The translations under genes and the position numbers were made by a program. A DNA stretch of 64,000 nucleotides, taken from NCBI RefSeq assembly GCF_014647375.1, contig NZ_BMPB01000009.1:243333-307332 (forward strand). Reading direction: 5' to 3'. Shown here piece by piece: positions 51,392-59,325 of the stretch. The notes under the pieces are model-generated. The model saw nothing but the letters and a program-made list of their open reading frames with translations. It did no database searches and was not told where the DNA came from. How positions within the stretch are numbered: the first letter of the stretch is position 1; each line of letters begins with the position of its first letter. This stretch comes from Parabacteroides faecis. GTDB taxonomy: Bacteria; Bacteroidota; Bacteroidia; Bacteroidales; Tannerellaceae.

Positions 51392-53445
51392 ATAAAATCA
51401 CAGGGTTTACCCCAATACGTCACTGTTAATTTATGCATTGCCCGTGTTACTGCCACATAGAGCATGCTTTTGTCAATTTCCGAGCAGTAATTTTTATTAT
51501 TAGCCTGGGGGACGATCACTTCGTCGAACTCCAGGCCCTTTGCCATGTGGGAGGAAGTGATGATAATGCCTTTCACGAAAGCTGAACTTTGACTGGACAG
51601 GAAGTAAATATTATCTGTATGTTTCAGAAGCTTATCGGCTATTTCTCTGGCTTGTGTTTCTGTTTTGCAGATGATTCCGAGTGATTTGTATTTGGATTTC
51701 CTGAATAGAGAGATCAATTCGGTAATGCCGTCGATCTCTTTTTCAGAATTCTGAAACCGGAGTATTCGGGGGTGTTCCCCATGACGTACAACAGGTTCCA
51801 GGTCTGTGTTCGGTCGGATGTTTTGTGTAAAAGCTGTTATTTCAAAGGTGGAACGATAACTTTTACAAAGTTTCATAATTTCTCCTGTCGCAAATACTTT
51901 TCGAATCATTTCGGCTGTCGATGATCCGTAGGGATTGACTGATTGGCATGTATCACCAAGGATTGTTTTCCGGCAGGAGTAAAGTTTTTGGATTATTTTA
52001 TATTGTATGGGGGGATAATCCTGCATCTCATCTATCAGCAGATGTTTAACTGGAGAATGGGGAGGATACCCTTCCAATGCCAGATGAAGATAGGCAAGCG
52101 GGGCAAGGTCTGTATATTCCAGTGTATGGTTTTTGCGTGTCTTGAACATCTTTGGTTTTCCGGCCCATTCAAAGAAGTCTTTATATACTTGCAGATCGTT
52201 GTTTCCGGCAAACATCTTTTTTATTTCTTTTTTCAACAGGGTTTTCTCTGCAGTAGTTACACTGAAGTTATATTGAATGGCCATCATTTCCATAATATAT
52301 TCCGTCATCGTCTCAAAACGTTGGCGCATCGGGTAACGGTTGAATCGTCTGAACTGTTCTTTTATGAATTCAGCCGGGATGGTGATGTACCTGTTTAGCT
52401 TTACATCTGTAGCATGAAGATAAGTGTTTTCTATGTGAAGGATGAACTTGTCCAGTTGTAGAACGAAGTCCGGTGAAGACTTGTATTGTATCCGTTCAAT
52501 AAAATCCGGAGTCGGTCTTTCCAGCAGTTCCGATACTTGTTCGAAGAAGTTTTGGTATTTGTATTTGTTGTAAAGTATGCTGGAAAGGATTTGTTCCATG
52601 CTGGTTTCCGGTACGGTCTCTTCGCCAAGTTCGGGAAGAACATTGGAGATATAGTCGGCAAAAATCTTGTTGGGGGAAATAATAAGAATATCTTTTGATG
52701 AAATATTTCCTTTTAATGCGTAGAGTAAATAAGCGATACGATGCAATGCGATGGAAGTTTTACCCGAACCTGCTACTCCTTGTATGATAAGTATGCTGGC
52801 ATCTTCATTTCGGATGATCCGGTTTTGTTCACGTTGGATAGTGGTGACGATGTTTTTCATTTTGTCGTCTGCGTTGGCACTGAGTTCTTTCTGCAATATA
52901 TCATCGTGAACGGTCAAAGAACTTTCAATCATGAACTCCATCCGCCCTTTACGGATACGGTATTGACGTTTGAGTGACATATCGCCGTAAACTTCACCGG
53001 ACGGGGAGATGTAAGATGCTTCTCCTAATTCATGGTCGTAAAACATACTTGAGACCGGAGCCCTCCAGTCGTATATCAGGTTGGTACGGCTTAGAGGATC
53101 GTAAAAGGTATGTATTCCTATGTAAATGGGTGTGGTTAGCTTTCCTTCTTTCTTCTCGCAAAAATCTATCCGGCCGAAATAAGGGATGTCCAATATCTTA
53201 CTCAATCGTTTACGCTTATCGATCACGTTCTCGCCCAGGGCAAAATGATTCAGGATACTTTCTCTCATGGAGCGGATTTCGTGAGGGTCGATATCTTTGT
53301 TCGACCATAGATAGTCTTTATGTTCCTGTAGGGTGTCAACATGTTCTTTAACCGACTTATCCGTGTTGTTGATCGTATCGTTAATGATCTCCAGTATTTG
53401 TTGTAGATATTGTTTTTCCTGTTCTTCTGTTTTGTTGAATATCAT
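51346..53445 (-). CDS. UvrD/HelD-like superfamily 1 helicase
   Basis: 699 aa. The N-terminal coiled coil (EEQEKQYLQQILEIINDTINNTDKSVKEHVDTLQEHKD, residues 1-60) is typical of HelD. Motif I is IQGVAGSGKTSIALHRIAY; motif II is LLIDEMQDYPP; motif III region is ILGDTCQSVNPYG. Later motifs are TSSHMAKGLEFDEVIV and VAVTRAMHKLTVTY. HelD proteins release stalled RNA polymerase from nucleic acid; others unwind DNA. The gene has its own promoter box (53487-53494) and no operon partner. Confidence 0.92.
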   Translation of the reverse strand: MIFNKTEEQEKQYLQQILEIINDTINNTDKSVKEHVDTLQEHKDYLWSNKDIDPHEIRSMRESILNHFALGENVIDKRKRLSKILDIPYFGRIDFCEKKEGKLTTPIYIGIHTFYDPLSRTNLIYDWRAPVSSMFYDHELGEASYISPSGEVYGDMSLKRQYRIRKGRMEFMIESSLTVHDDILQKELSANADDKMKNIVTTIQREQNRIIRNEDASILIIQGVAGSGKTSIALHRIAYLLYALKGNISSKDILIISPNKIFADYISNVLPELGEETVPETSMEQILSSILYNKYKYQNFFEQVSELLERPTPDFIERIQYKSSPDFVLQLDKFILHIENTYLHATDVKLNRYITIPAEFIKEQFRRFNRYPMRQRFETMTEYIMEMMAIQYNFSVTTAEKTLLKKEIKKMFAGNNDLQVYKDFFEWAGKPKMFKTRKNHTLEYTDLAPLAYLHLALEGYPPHSPVKHLLIDEMQDYPPIQYKIIQKLYSCRKTILGDTCQSVNPYGSSTAEMIRKVFATGEIMKLCKSYRSTFEITAFTQNIRPNTDLEPVVRHGEHPRILRFQNSEKEIDGITELISLFRKSKYKSLGIICKTETQAREIADKLLKHTDNIYFLSSQSSAFVKGIIITSSHMAKGLEFDEVIVPQANNKNYCSEIDKSMLYVAVTRAMHKLTVTYWGKPCDFIYISPTLKSSDLNPL

Positions 53446-53486
53446 AACTGTCTCATTTTATATTAAAAAAGATTCGAAAGGGTGGG

Positions 53487-53494
53487 CAAAGTTA
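53487..53494 (-). promoter_or_regulatory. -7 promoter box (TAACTTTG) for the HelD-like gene
   Basis: TAACTTTG on the minus strand, 41 bp upstream of the ATG at 53445. Confidence 0.45.
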
Positions 53495-53584
53495 GTCTGG
53501 GATCTCCGGGTATGAAATAGTTATTTATAGCTATATATCAAGGCTTTTTTTTATTTTTACATGCTGATTAAAAAAAAATGAAAG

Positions 53585-54169
53585 ATGAATATTCTCGATA
53601 TAGCGCGACTGAACCAACAAAAAGCCTGGAAAATTGTAGAAAACAGTGGTATTATCCAGGCATGGGAGAGCATAGGAGCAGAAGTTAATCTGGTTGGGTC
53701 CTTGCGTACCGGTTTATTGATGAAACACCGGGATATTGATTTTCATATTTATTCTTCTTCATTGAGTTTGTCCGGTAGTTTTCAGGCGATGGCCAAGTTG
53801 GCAGAAAATCCGTTTATCAGGAAAATAGAATGTGTAAACCTGCTTCATACTATTGAGGAATGTGTAGAGTGGCATGCCTGGTATCAGGAACCCGATGATG
53901 AACTTTGGCAGATCGATATGATCCACATTCGGAAAGGTTCCCATTATGACGGTTATTTTGAAAAAGTAGCTGAGCGGATCGGGTTACTTCTGACTGATGA
54001 AACTAGATTGGCTATTTTGCAATTGAAAGATGAAACGCCTGAGACTGAAAAGATAATAGGTGTGGAGTATTATCAAGCTGTTATTCGGGATGGGATTAGG
54101 AATTATGCAGATTTTCAAGAATGGAGAAAACAGCATCCGGTAACAGGGGTTGTAGAATGGATGCCGTAA
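53585..54169 (+). CDS. Nucleotidyltransferase-fold protein of unknown substrate
   Basis: 194 aa. VNLVGSLRTGLLMKHRDIDFHIY (about 35-58) has the G-S...D-x-D pattern of the DNA polymerase beta superfamily, with Asp51 and Asp53 as likely metal ligands. A third acidic strand LWQIDMIHI follows near residue 115. No HEPN partner or toxin-antitoxin partner gene is adjacent. Relatives are sometimes annotated as phosphoglycerate mutase, which the sequence does not support: no RHG motif is present. The substrate is unknown. Confidence 0.65.
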   Translation: MNILDIARLNQQKAWKIVENSGIIQAWESIGAEVNLVGSLRTGLLMKHRDIDFHIYSSSLSLSGSFQAMAKLAENPFIRKIECVNLLHTIEECVEWHAWYQEPDDELWQIDMIHIRKGSHYDGYFEKVAERIGLLLTDETRLAILQLKDETPETEKIIGVEYYQAVIRDGIRNYADFQEWRKQHPVTGVVEWMP

Positions 54170-54205
54170 AATATCCGTTTATTTTGAGGCAGCAGTAGAT
54201 TTGTT

Positions 54206-54973
54206 CTAACTAAGCAAGCCGGATTCTATTCCCGCTTTTATCGCTTCTATAGAATTTTGTACTCCTAATTTGCGTAAAAGATTCTGCCGATGGATATTGA
54301 CGGTATGGATACTGATACAAAGCCGATGGGCTATCTCTTTACTCAAAAAACCTTGTTGTATAAGGTATAATATTTCTATTTCCCGTGAAGTAAGGTCTGT
54401 GTGCGGACGGATTAACAGGGAAGGGGAGAATATTTCTCCGTTTTTGAGATTGATAACGGTACAATCTACCTGTCCGGATTCTTTCTGGTTGGGAGATATA
54501 TCCATATTCCCCAGTATGAGCCATGCTTTTCCGCTGGAGCTTTGTTCCAGAACCTGTTGTTTGCTGCTGACACGTATATATTGTTGCCGGGTGTCGCGGA
54601 TACGAAAGCTGTATATATTGCAATAATCATTTCGTTTTTCGACGGGAAGGCTATAGATGAATTGTCCCAGCCTAACTTGGAGGTCTGCCAGTTGTTGGCG
54701 GTCATCGGGATGAATACGTGATTCCAGATAATCTCCTTGTTTCTCCAGAGTGGCTATTTTATGGCGGTCGTATCCTAATAAATCAGCAAAATTGGAAGAG
54801 GCAAAGGTGTATTTACATTTATATACATCGACAACAAATGTGCAAGTGTGACTGACCTTTGACATTTGATGAAGCATAGACCTGTCACGTTCCCAGATAG
54901 AATAGTCGATCTCCATCGCAGATAAGTTTTGCTGTGCCCACAATTCTTCGCGGGTAATATCAGTAGATTTCAT
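54206..54973 (-). CDS. PAS-LuxR family transcriptional regulator
   Basis: 255 aa. A PAS-like sensor (CTFVVDVYKCKYTFASSNFADLLGYDRHKI, with YLESRIHPDDRQQL) at about 45-170 is followed by a LuxR-type helix-turn-helix near the C-terminus (SREIEILYLIQQGFLSKEIAHRLCISIHTVNIHRQNLLRKLGV). It should bind DNA on a signal sensed by the PAS pocket. It is orphan in this window: the neighbours are a nucleotidyltransferase-like gene (convergent) and DUF1848 (divergent). Confidence 0.9.
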   Translation of the reverse strand: MKSTDITREELWAQQNLSAMEIDYSIWERDRSMLHQMSKVSHTCTFVVDVYKCKYTFASSNFADLLGYDRHKIATLEKQGDYLESRIHPDDRQQLADLQVRLGQFIYSLPVEKRNDYCNIYSFRIRDTRQQYIRVSSKQQVLEQSSSGKAWLILGNMDISPNQKESGQVDCTVINLKNGEIFSPSLLIRPHTDLTSREIEILYLIQQGFLSKEIAHRLCISIHTVNIHRQNLLRKLGVQNSIEAIKAGIESGLLS

Positions 54974-55036
54974 AGGATATGATTATAAATCCAATAAATT
55001 AACAGAACCGGATAGTTTATATTACAGTTGTTTATT

Positions 55037-55044
55037 TAGCTTTG
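55037..55044 (+). promoter_or_regulatory. -7 promoter box (TAGCTTTG) for the DUF1848 gene
   Basis: TAGCTTTG, 36 bp before the ATG at 55081. Confidence 0.45.
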
Positions 55045-55080
55045 CAAACATAACTAATTTATTTGATATGGAGCGAGTGT

Positions 55081-56019
55081 ATGATCATAAGTGCAAGTAG
55101 GCGGACGGACATTCCGGCCTTTTATTCGGAATGTTTTTTTAATAGGATTAAAGAAAAATATGTATTAGTCCCTAATCCGTATAATCCCCAAATGGTCAGT
55201 AGGATAGATTTAAGTCCGACTGTTATTGATTGTATTGTCTTTTGGACAAAAAATCCGAATCCTTTGATAGATCGGTTAGATGGATTGAAGGATTATAAAT
55301 ATTATTTTCAGTTTACCCTGAATCCTTATGGGGAAGATATTGAAAACCATATACCTGCCGTACAGAAACGGATTGAAATTTTTAAGCGGCTTTCAGATAA
55401 GATAGGAAAAGAGAAAGTCATCTGGCGATATGATCCTCTATTGACTAATAAAAAGTATGATATTTCTTTTCATAAAGAAGCATTTGCAGAGATTGCTTAT
55501 GCCCTCAAAGATCATACGAATAGATGTATGCTCGGATTTATCGATCATTATCAACATATTCGTAATGAAGTCGGTAAATTGGATATTCATCCTTTAAAGA
55601 AAGAAGAAATAGAGGAAATGGCTATATTCTTTAAGCAGACTATGGATCAGTTTTCTACCATAGAGTTCGATACCTGTACAAATAAAGTAGATCTTACTCA
55701 TCTGGGAATACCTGGTGGAATGTGTGTCGATAAAAAGCTGATAGAGAATATTTGCGGTTATCCTATTTCTGCCCGGAAAGATAAAAACCAGCGAAGTGTA
55801 TGTAATTGTATAGAGAGTATCGACATCGGTACTTACGAAAGCTGTCTTAACGGTTGCGTTTATTGTTATGCCATTAAGGGAAACTATAATACTGCCGAAT
55901 TTAACAGCAGGAAACATGATAAGAATTCCCCTATGCTGATTGGTGATGTAAGGGAGGGAAATATTGTGAAAGATAGAGAGATGAAAAGTCTTATCAATGG
56001 TCAGCTTTCTTTGTTTTAG
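55081..56019 (+). CDS. DUF1848 family protein, predicted iron-sulfur protein
   Basis: 312 aa starting MIISASRRTDIPAFYSEC, the family signature. VFWTKNPNPLIDRLD and YYFQFTLNPYGEDIE follow. The C-terminal cysteines (CGYPISARKD, NQRSVCNCIESIDIGTYESCLNGCVYCYA) form a C-x-C and C-x3-C-x2-C set, suggesting an iron-sulfur site as in radical-SAM-like enzymes. No reaction is known. A TTG six codons upstream is possible but less likely. It converges on ung with only 1 bp between stops. Confidence 0.88.
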   Translation: MIISASRRTDIPAFYSECFFNRIKEKYVLVPNPYNPQMVSRIDLSPTVIDCIVFWTKNPNPLIDRLDGLKDYKYYFQFTLNPYGEDIENHIPAVQKRIEIFKRLSDKIGKEKVIWRYDPLLTNKKYDISFHKEAFAEIAYALKDHTNRCMLGFIDHYQHIRNEVGKLDIHPLKKEEIEEMAIFFKQTMDQFSTIEFDTCTNKVDLTHLGIPGGMCVDKKLIENICGYPISARKDKNQRSVCNCIESIDIGTYESCLNGCVYCYAIKGNYNTAEFNSRKHDKNSPMLIGDVREGNIVKDREMKSLINGQLSLF

Positions 56020-56020
56020 T

Positions 56021-56683
56021 TTACCAATCGATTTCTTTTATTCCTTTATCCCGTAAATAGTCATTTGCTTTACAGAAGTGTTTACAGCCAAAGAAACCAT
56101 GATCTGCGGAACGGGGAGAAGGATGCACTGTGGTTAATACGAGATGCTTATTTGCGTCGATAAGAGATCTTTTCTCTTTTGCATAGTTCCCCCATAACAT
56201 GAAAACCAGATTTTTACGTTCATTACTTAACTTTTTTATGACTGCATCTGTAAAGGTTTCCCATCCCATATTTCGATGTGAGCCGGTCTCGTGAGCTCGT
56301 ACTGTAAGGACTGAATTCATAGGAAACACGCCTTGTGCTACCCACCGATCCAAATTACCGGAAGTAGGAATGGGTTTACCCAGACTGTCATGTATTTCTT
56401 TAAAAATGTTGACTAACGAACCAGGGATTGCAACCCCGTCAGGAACAGAAAAACAAACGCCGTAATACTGGCCGGGATTAGGATAAGGATCTTGTCCTAA
56501 AATGACCACTTTCACTTTTTCGAAAGGGCAGGCATCGAATACATGAAATATCTGATGTCCCGGAGGAAGTACCTGAGACTGTTTATATTCATTCCTGACA
56601 AATGTAACCAATTTTTCAAAATATGGTTTGTCAAATTCTTCTTGTAAGCGTAATCGCCAACTTTCTTCAATCCTGACATTCAT
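56021..56683 (-). CDS. ung: Uracil-DNA glycosylase, family 1 with altered motifs
   Basis: UNG removes uracil from DNA. The 220 aa from ATG 56683 fit. The catalytic-water motif reads VVILGQDPYPNPGQYYGVCFSV: the Asp and Tyr are kept but the usual GQDPYH histidine is proline. The C-terminal motif is HPSPRSADHGFFGCKHF: the catalytic His is kept, but the leucine that intercalates into DNA (HPSPLS) is arginine. GVFPMNSVLTVRAHETGSH retains the uracil-binding Asn. The fold assignment is firm; specificity could differ from E. coli UNG. The promoter box is at 56758-56765. Confidence 0.9.
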   Translation of the reverse strand: MNVRIEESWRLRLQEEFDKPYFEKLVTFVRNEYKQSQVLPPGHQIFHVFDACPFEKVKVVILGQDPYPNPGQYYGVCFSVPDGVAIPGSLVNIFKEIHDSLGKPIPTSGNLDRWVAQGVFPMNSVLTVRAHETGSHRNMGWETFTDAVIKKLSNERKNLVFMLWGNYAKEKRSLIDANKHLVLTTVHPSPRSADHGFFGCKHFCKANDYLRDKGIKEIDW

Positions 56684-56757
56684 ATAAAAGGTAATTAAAA
56701 GAAAAAAACTCATGAAATACAGTACATCTGCGATTTTGTGTGGGTTGATTTCTTTAG

Positions 56758-56765
56758 CAAAGATA
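56758..56765 (-). promoter_or_regulatory. -7 promoter box (TATCTTTG) for ung
   Basis: TATCTTTG on the minus strand, 74 bp before the ATG at 56683. Confidence 0.45.
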
Positions 56766-56818
56766 TAAAATAAACTTTATTCATTTCCTTTCAAAATGTA
56801 TTATTAAAAGATACGGTA

Positions 56819-57850
56819 GTGATTCCGCTGAGTTATTTCACAGAGGAACTTCAGATCGTTAAGCTTGATGGACGAGATGAGGCGCTGACCGGTGTTCCTT
56901 ATGCACGTGTCTCGGATAATTATATCGTGACAGGGATGTCTGGAAATACACCTTTTAAGCTATTTGATAGACAAGGTAACTATCTGGCGGATGTCGGGAA
57001 TATTGGACAGGGACCAGGTGAATATCAATCAGTATACCATATGTTGATCGATGAGGCCAGTCAACGTATCTATATACTTCCATTTTTCGGGAGTAAGCTG
57101 CTAGTGTATAACTTTGGGGGAAAACCCTGTCTTTCTGTTCCTTTGGTGCATGAAAGGGTAATAGGGAAGCTTGCATTGCGGGGGGATACGCTATTGGTAT
57201 TAGCTTCGCCGCAGCCTAATAATTTCTCTTCGTGCGTCTGGATGCAGGATATGGATGGAAATTTGATTTATGAGTTTCCTACCGAACGGTTAAATTTCGA
57301 TTTTCGGGGTGTAACGATCTTTTCCTGCCAAAACGAAGAGCATGTGGATCTGAGTTTCTGGATACCACAAGCTCAATTGGATTCACTTTATGAAGTGGAT
57401 TTGGAGAAAGGAAAATTGATTCCCCGTTTTACAGCTAATTTTAAAGGTGATGCACTAAAACCGCATATGTATCAGGATTGGCCAGGTTATTATGTGGGTG
57501 AGGCTACCGGTCAATGGTGGCAGTCGACAGAAGATGAGAACGGAAATCCCCTGCGGAGATTGGGCGGTGAAATTCCAACCTACTATATTGTGGATAAGCA
57601 AACACTCAAAGGTGCGTACTATGTTTTGGAAAATGATTTCTTTGGTGGAGATCGGTTTGAGAGCCCTTTTGTATTAGAAGAGGGATACTTCTCTAGCTGC
57701 CTCGATCCCGGAGAATTAACGGAAAAGATTGAGAAGGCACTTCGTTCCGACCGTCTTTCGGAGCGGATGCGGAAGCGGCTTACTGAGGTACAGACAGGTA
57801 TCACCGAGAACGATAATAATTATCTACTTTATGCCAAGCTGAAACAATGA
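56819..57850 (+). CDS. 6-bladed beta-propeller protein, apparently 5'-truncated
   Basis: 343 aa if read from GTG 56819. The sequence begins directly at the first propeller strand (VIPLSYFTEELQIVKLDG). FKLFDRQGNYLADVGNIGQGPGEYQ follows, a hallmark of Bacteroidales 6-bladed propeller (BF3164-like) lipoproteins, with further blades and the tail LYAKLKQ. Intact relatives start with a lipoprotein signal and about 30 more residues. Here the frame stays open back to a stop at 56771-56773 with no ATG, no lipobox and no evident ribosome site. It is probably a remnant or a non-secreted product. A terminator hairpin follows at 58029-58063. Confidence 0.6.
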   Translation: MIPLSYFTEELQIVKLDGRDEALTGVPYARVSDNYIVTGMSGNTPFKLFDRQGNYLADVGNIGQGPGEYQSVYHMLIDEASQRIYILPFFGSKLLVYNFGGKPCLSVPLVHERVIGKLALRGDTLLVLASPQPNNFSSCVWMQDMDGNLIYEFPTERLNFDFRGVTIFSCQNEEHVDLSFWIPQAQLDSLYEVDLEKGKLIPRFTANFKGDALKPHMYQDWPGYYVGEATGQWWQSTEDENGNPLRRLGGEIPTYYIVDKQTLKGAYYVLENDFFGGDRFESPFVLEEGYFSSCLDPGELTEKIEKALRSDRLSERMRKRLTEVQTGITENDNNYLLYAKLKQ

Positions 57851-57985
57851 TAACTTTTAATTAATTAAGAACAAGACGAATAATATAATTATCTGTGATA
57901 ATAGATGTTTTTTTAATAAGATTTGTTCCTGAGTTATAAAGATTAGTTAGGTGGTAATATTTTGAAATATAGTGGATTTGAGATG

Positions 57986-58028
57986 AATTCGGGAGGGAAT
58001 TTAGCTTTTGAAAAAAAACTCCCGAATT
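57986..58028. repeat. Hairpin AATTCGGGAG/CTCCCGAATT
   Basis: A perfect 10-bp stem (57986-57995 with 58019-58028) and an A-rich loop. It is the first of three consecutive hairpins after the propeller gene. No T-run follows on the plus strand. Confidence 0.5.
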
Positions 58029-58063
58029 ACACACCTTGAAACCGAAGAATTCGGTGTGTTTTT
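58029..58063 (+). terminator. Terminator after the beta-propeller gene
   Basis: ACACACC (58029-58035) pairs with GGTGTGT (58053-58059), followed by a T-run. An alternative inner stem ACCGAA/TTCGGT can form instead. Confidence 0.5.
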
Positions 58064-58080
58064 CCTGTTGATATAAAAGA

Positions 58081-58113
58081 AAACTCCTGAATTTGCTTGA
58101 AATTCAGGAGTTT
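58081..58113 (-). terminator. Terminator after tRNA-Phe
   Basis: AAACTCCTGAATTT (58081-58094) pairs perfectly with AAATTCAGGAGTTT (58100-58113), with a 5-nt loop. It lies 24 bp beyond the tRNA 3' end in the direction of transcription, with T-rich sequence after it. Confidence 0.7.
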
Positions 58114-58137
58114 TCTTCGTTCTTTTTCTTTTATAAG

Positions 58138-58210
58138 TGGTGCCACCAGGAATCGAACCGGGGACACAAGGATTTTCAGTCCTTTGCTCTACCAACTGAG
58201 CTATGGCACC
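58138..58210 (-). tRNA. tRNA-Phe (GAA)
   Basis: The 73-nt cloverleaf on the minus strand has acceptor GGTGCCA/TGGCACC with discriminator A, D-arm GCTC-AGTTGGTA-GAGC, anticodon stem AAGGA/TCCTT with loop CTGAAAA (anticodon GAA), and a T-arm with loop TTCGATT. The middle T-stem pair appears as a C-T mismatch. CCA is not encoded. The TATCTTTG box at 58231-58238 is its promoter, and the 58081-58113 hairpin its terminator. Confidence 0.96.
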
Positions 58211-58230
58211 ATTGTTTTGTTTAACGGGTG

Positions 58231-58238
58231 CAAAGATA
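58231..58238 (-). promoter_or_regulatory. -7 promoter box (TATCTTTG) for tRNA-Phe
   Basis: TATCTTTG on the minus strand, 20 bp upstream of the mature 5' end. Confidence 0.55.
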
Positions 58239-58286
58239 CGGACTTTTTTTTTATATGCAAGAGTTTGTGAAGAAAAATACCAAAAA

Positions 58287-59318
58287 TTATTCATTAAGTG
58301 AATTCCATCCCTGAGCTTTCAGTTCAACTTCTCCACCGTCACGGCCTACCAGATAGTTGCCCAGTTCGGGACGAGTAATATGGCCTATGACTTTAACTCC
58401 TTTCATTTCAGAAACTTTGTCATGGTCGGTAAGAGGAACGGTGAACAAAAGTTCATAATCCTCACCACCATTCAAAGCTGCAGTCACTAAATTCATGTTG
58501 AACTGCTCTGCCATAGCAGCTGTTTGATAATCTATAGGAATACGGTCTTCGTATATACGGCAACCTACATTACTTTCTTTTGAAATATGGAGTAATTCAG
58601 ACGAAAGTCCGTCGGAAACGTCCATCATGGAAGTTGGAACGATACCGGCTTTGTCGAGTGATTCGATAATATCTTTACGGGCTTCCGGTTTTAACTGACG
58701 TTCCAATAAGTATTCTTTACCAGTGAAATCAGGAGTAAATTCTTTTTCTCCTTTAAACACTCTCTTTTCTCTTTCAAGAAGTTGTAAACCCATATATGCA
58801 GCTCCCAGATCGCCGGATACGCAGACCAGGTCAGTGTCTTTGGCTCCGCTGCGAGTGACGATTTTATCTTTCTCGCCTTCACCAATACAGGTAATACTGA
58901 TACACAGGCCTGTCAATGAAGCAGAAGTGTCTCCCCCGACAATGTCAACTCCATAAATATCACATGCCAGTTGAAGTCCTGAATAAAATTCATCTAGGTC
59001 TTCTACCGAGAAACGTTTGGATATACCGAGTGAAACAGTCATTTGTTTCGGTTTTCCGTTCATTGCATAAATATCGGAAAAGTTGACAACAGCCGATTTA
59101 TATCCCAGATGTTTTAAGGGAACATAAGTCAGGTCGAAATGAATCCCTTCAAGCAGGAGGTCGGTTGTTACCAATACTTGTTTTTCTTTGTAATCGAGTA
59201 CTGCGGCATCATCACCTACGCCTTTTACCGTACTTTCGTTTTTTAACTCTATTTTCTCTGTAAGGTGGCGGATTAAACCAAACTCGCCTAATGTTCCTAT
59301 TTCTGTTCTTTTGTTCAT
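58287..59318 (-). CDS. thiL: Thiamine-monophosphate kinase
   Basis: ThiL phosphorylates thiamine phosphate to thiamine diphosphate. The 343 aa are normal. GVGDDAAVLDY (Asp metal site), TTDLLLEGIHFDLTY, VNFSDIYAMNGKPK and GGDTSASLTGLCIS (the PurM-like ATP-binding face) are visible, with MDVSDGLSSEL and LNGGEDYELLFTVP at the C-terminus. It is the last gene of sppA-lpxK-thiL, 7 bp after lpxK. The tRNA-Phe promoter begins 48 bp beyond. Confidence 0.96.
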   Translation of the reverse strand: MNKRTEIGTLGEFGLIRHLTEKIELKNESTVKGVGDDAAVLDYKEKQVLVTTDLLLEGIHFDLTYVPLKHLGYKSAVVNFSDIYAMNGKPKQMTVSLGISKRFSVEDLDEFYSGLQLACDIYGVDIVGGDTSASLTGLCISITCIGEGEKDKIVTRSGAKDTDLVCVSGDLGAAYMGLQLLEREKRVFKGEKEFTPDFTGKEYLLERQLKPEARKDIIESLDKAGIVPTSMMDVSDGLSSELLHISKESNVGCRIYEDRIPIDYQTAAMAEQFNMNLVTAALNGGEDYELLFTVPLTDHDKVSEMKGVKVIGHITRPELGNYLVGRDGGEVELKAQGWNSLNE

Positions 59319-59325
59319 CTTTTAT

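Noticed and set aside
53585-54169. Phosphoglycerate mutase
   Set aside because: The protein has no R-H-G catalytic motif; a nucleotidyltransferase-like G-S...D-x-D pattern fits better.
58001-58294. A 97-codon ORF on the minus strand across the tRNA-Phe region
   Set aside because: It runs through the tRNA, its promoter and terminator hairpins; it is open by chance.
58287-59318. TPP riboswitch upstream of thiL
   Set aside because: thiL starts 7 bp after lpxK and no thi-box sequence (CUGAGA) is visible before the operon's first gene.
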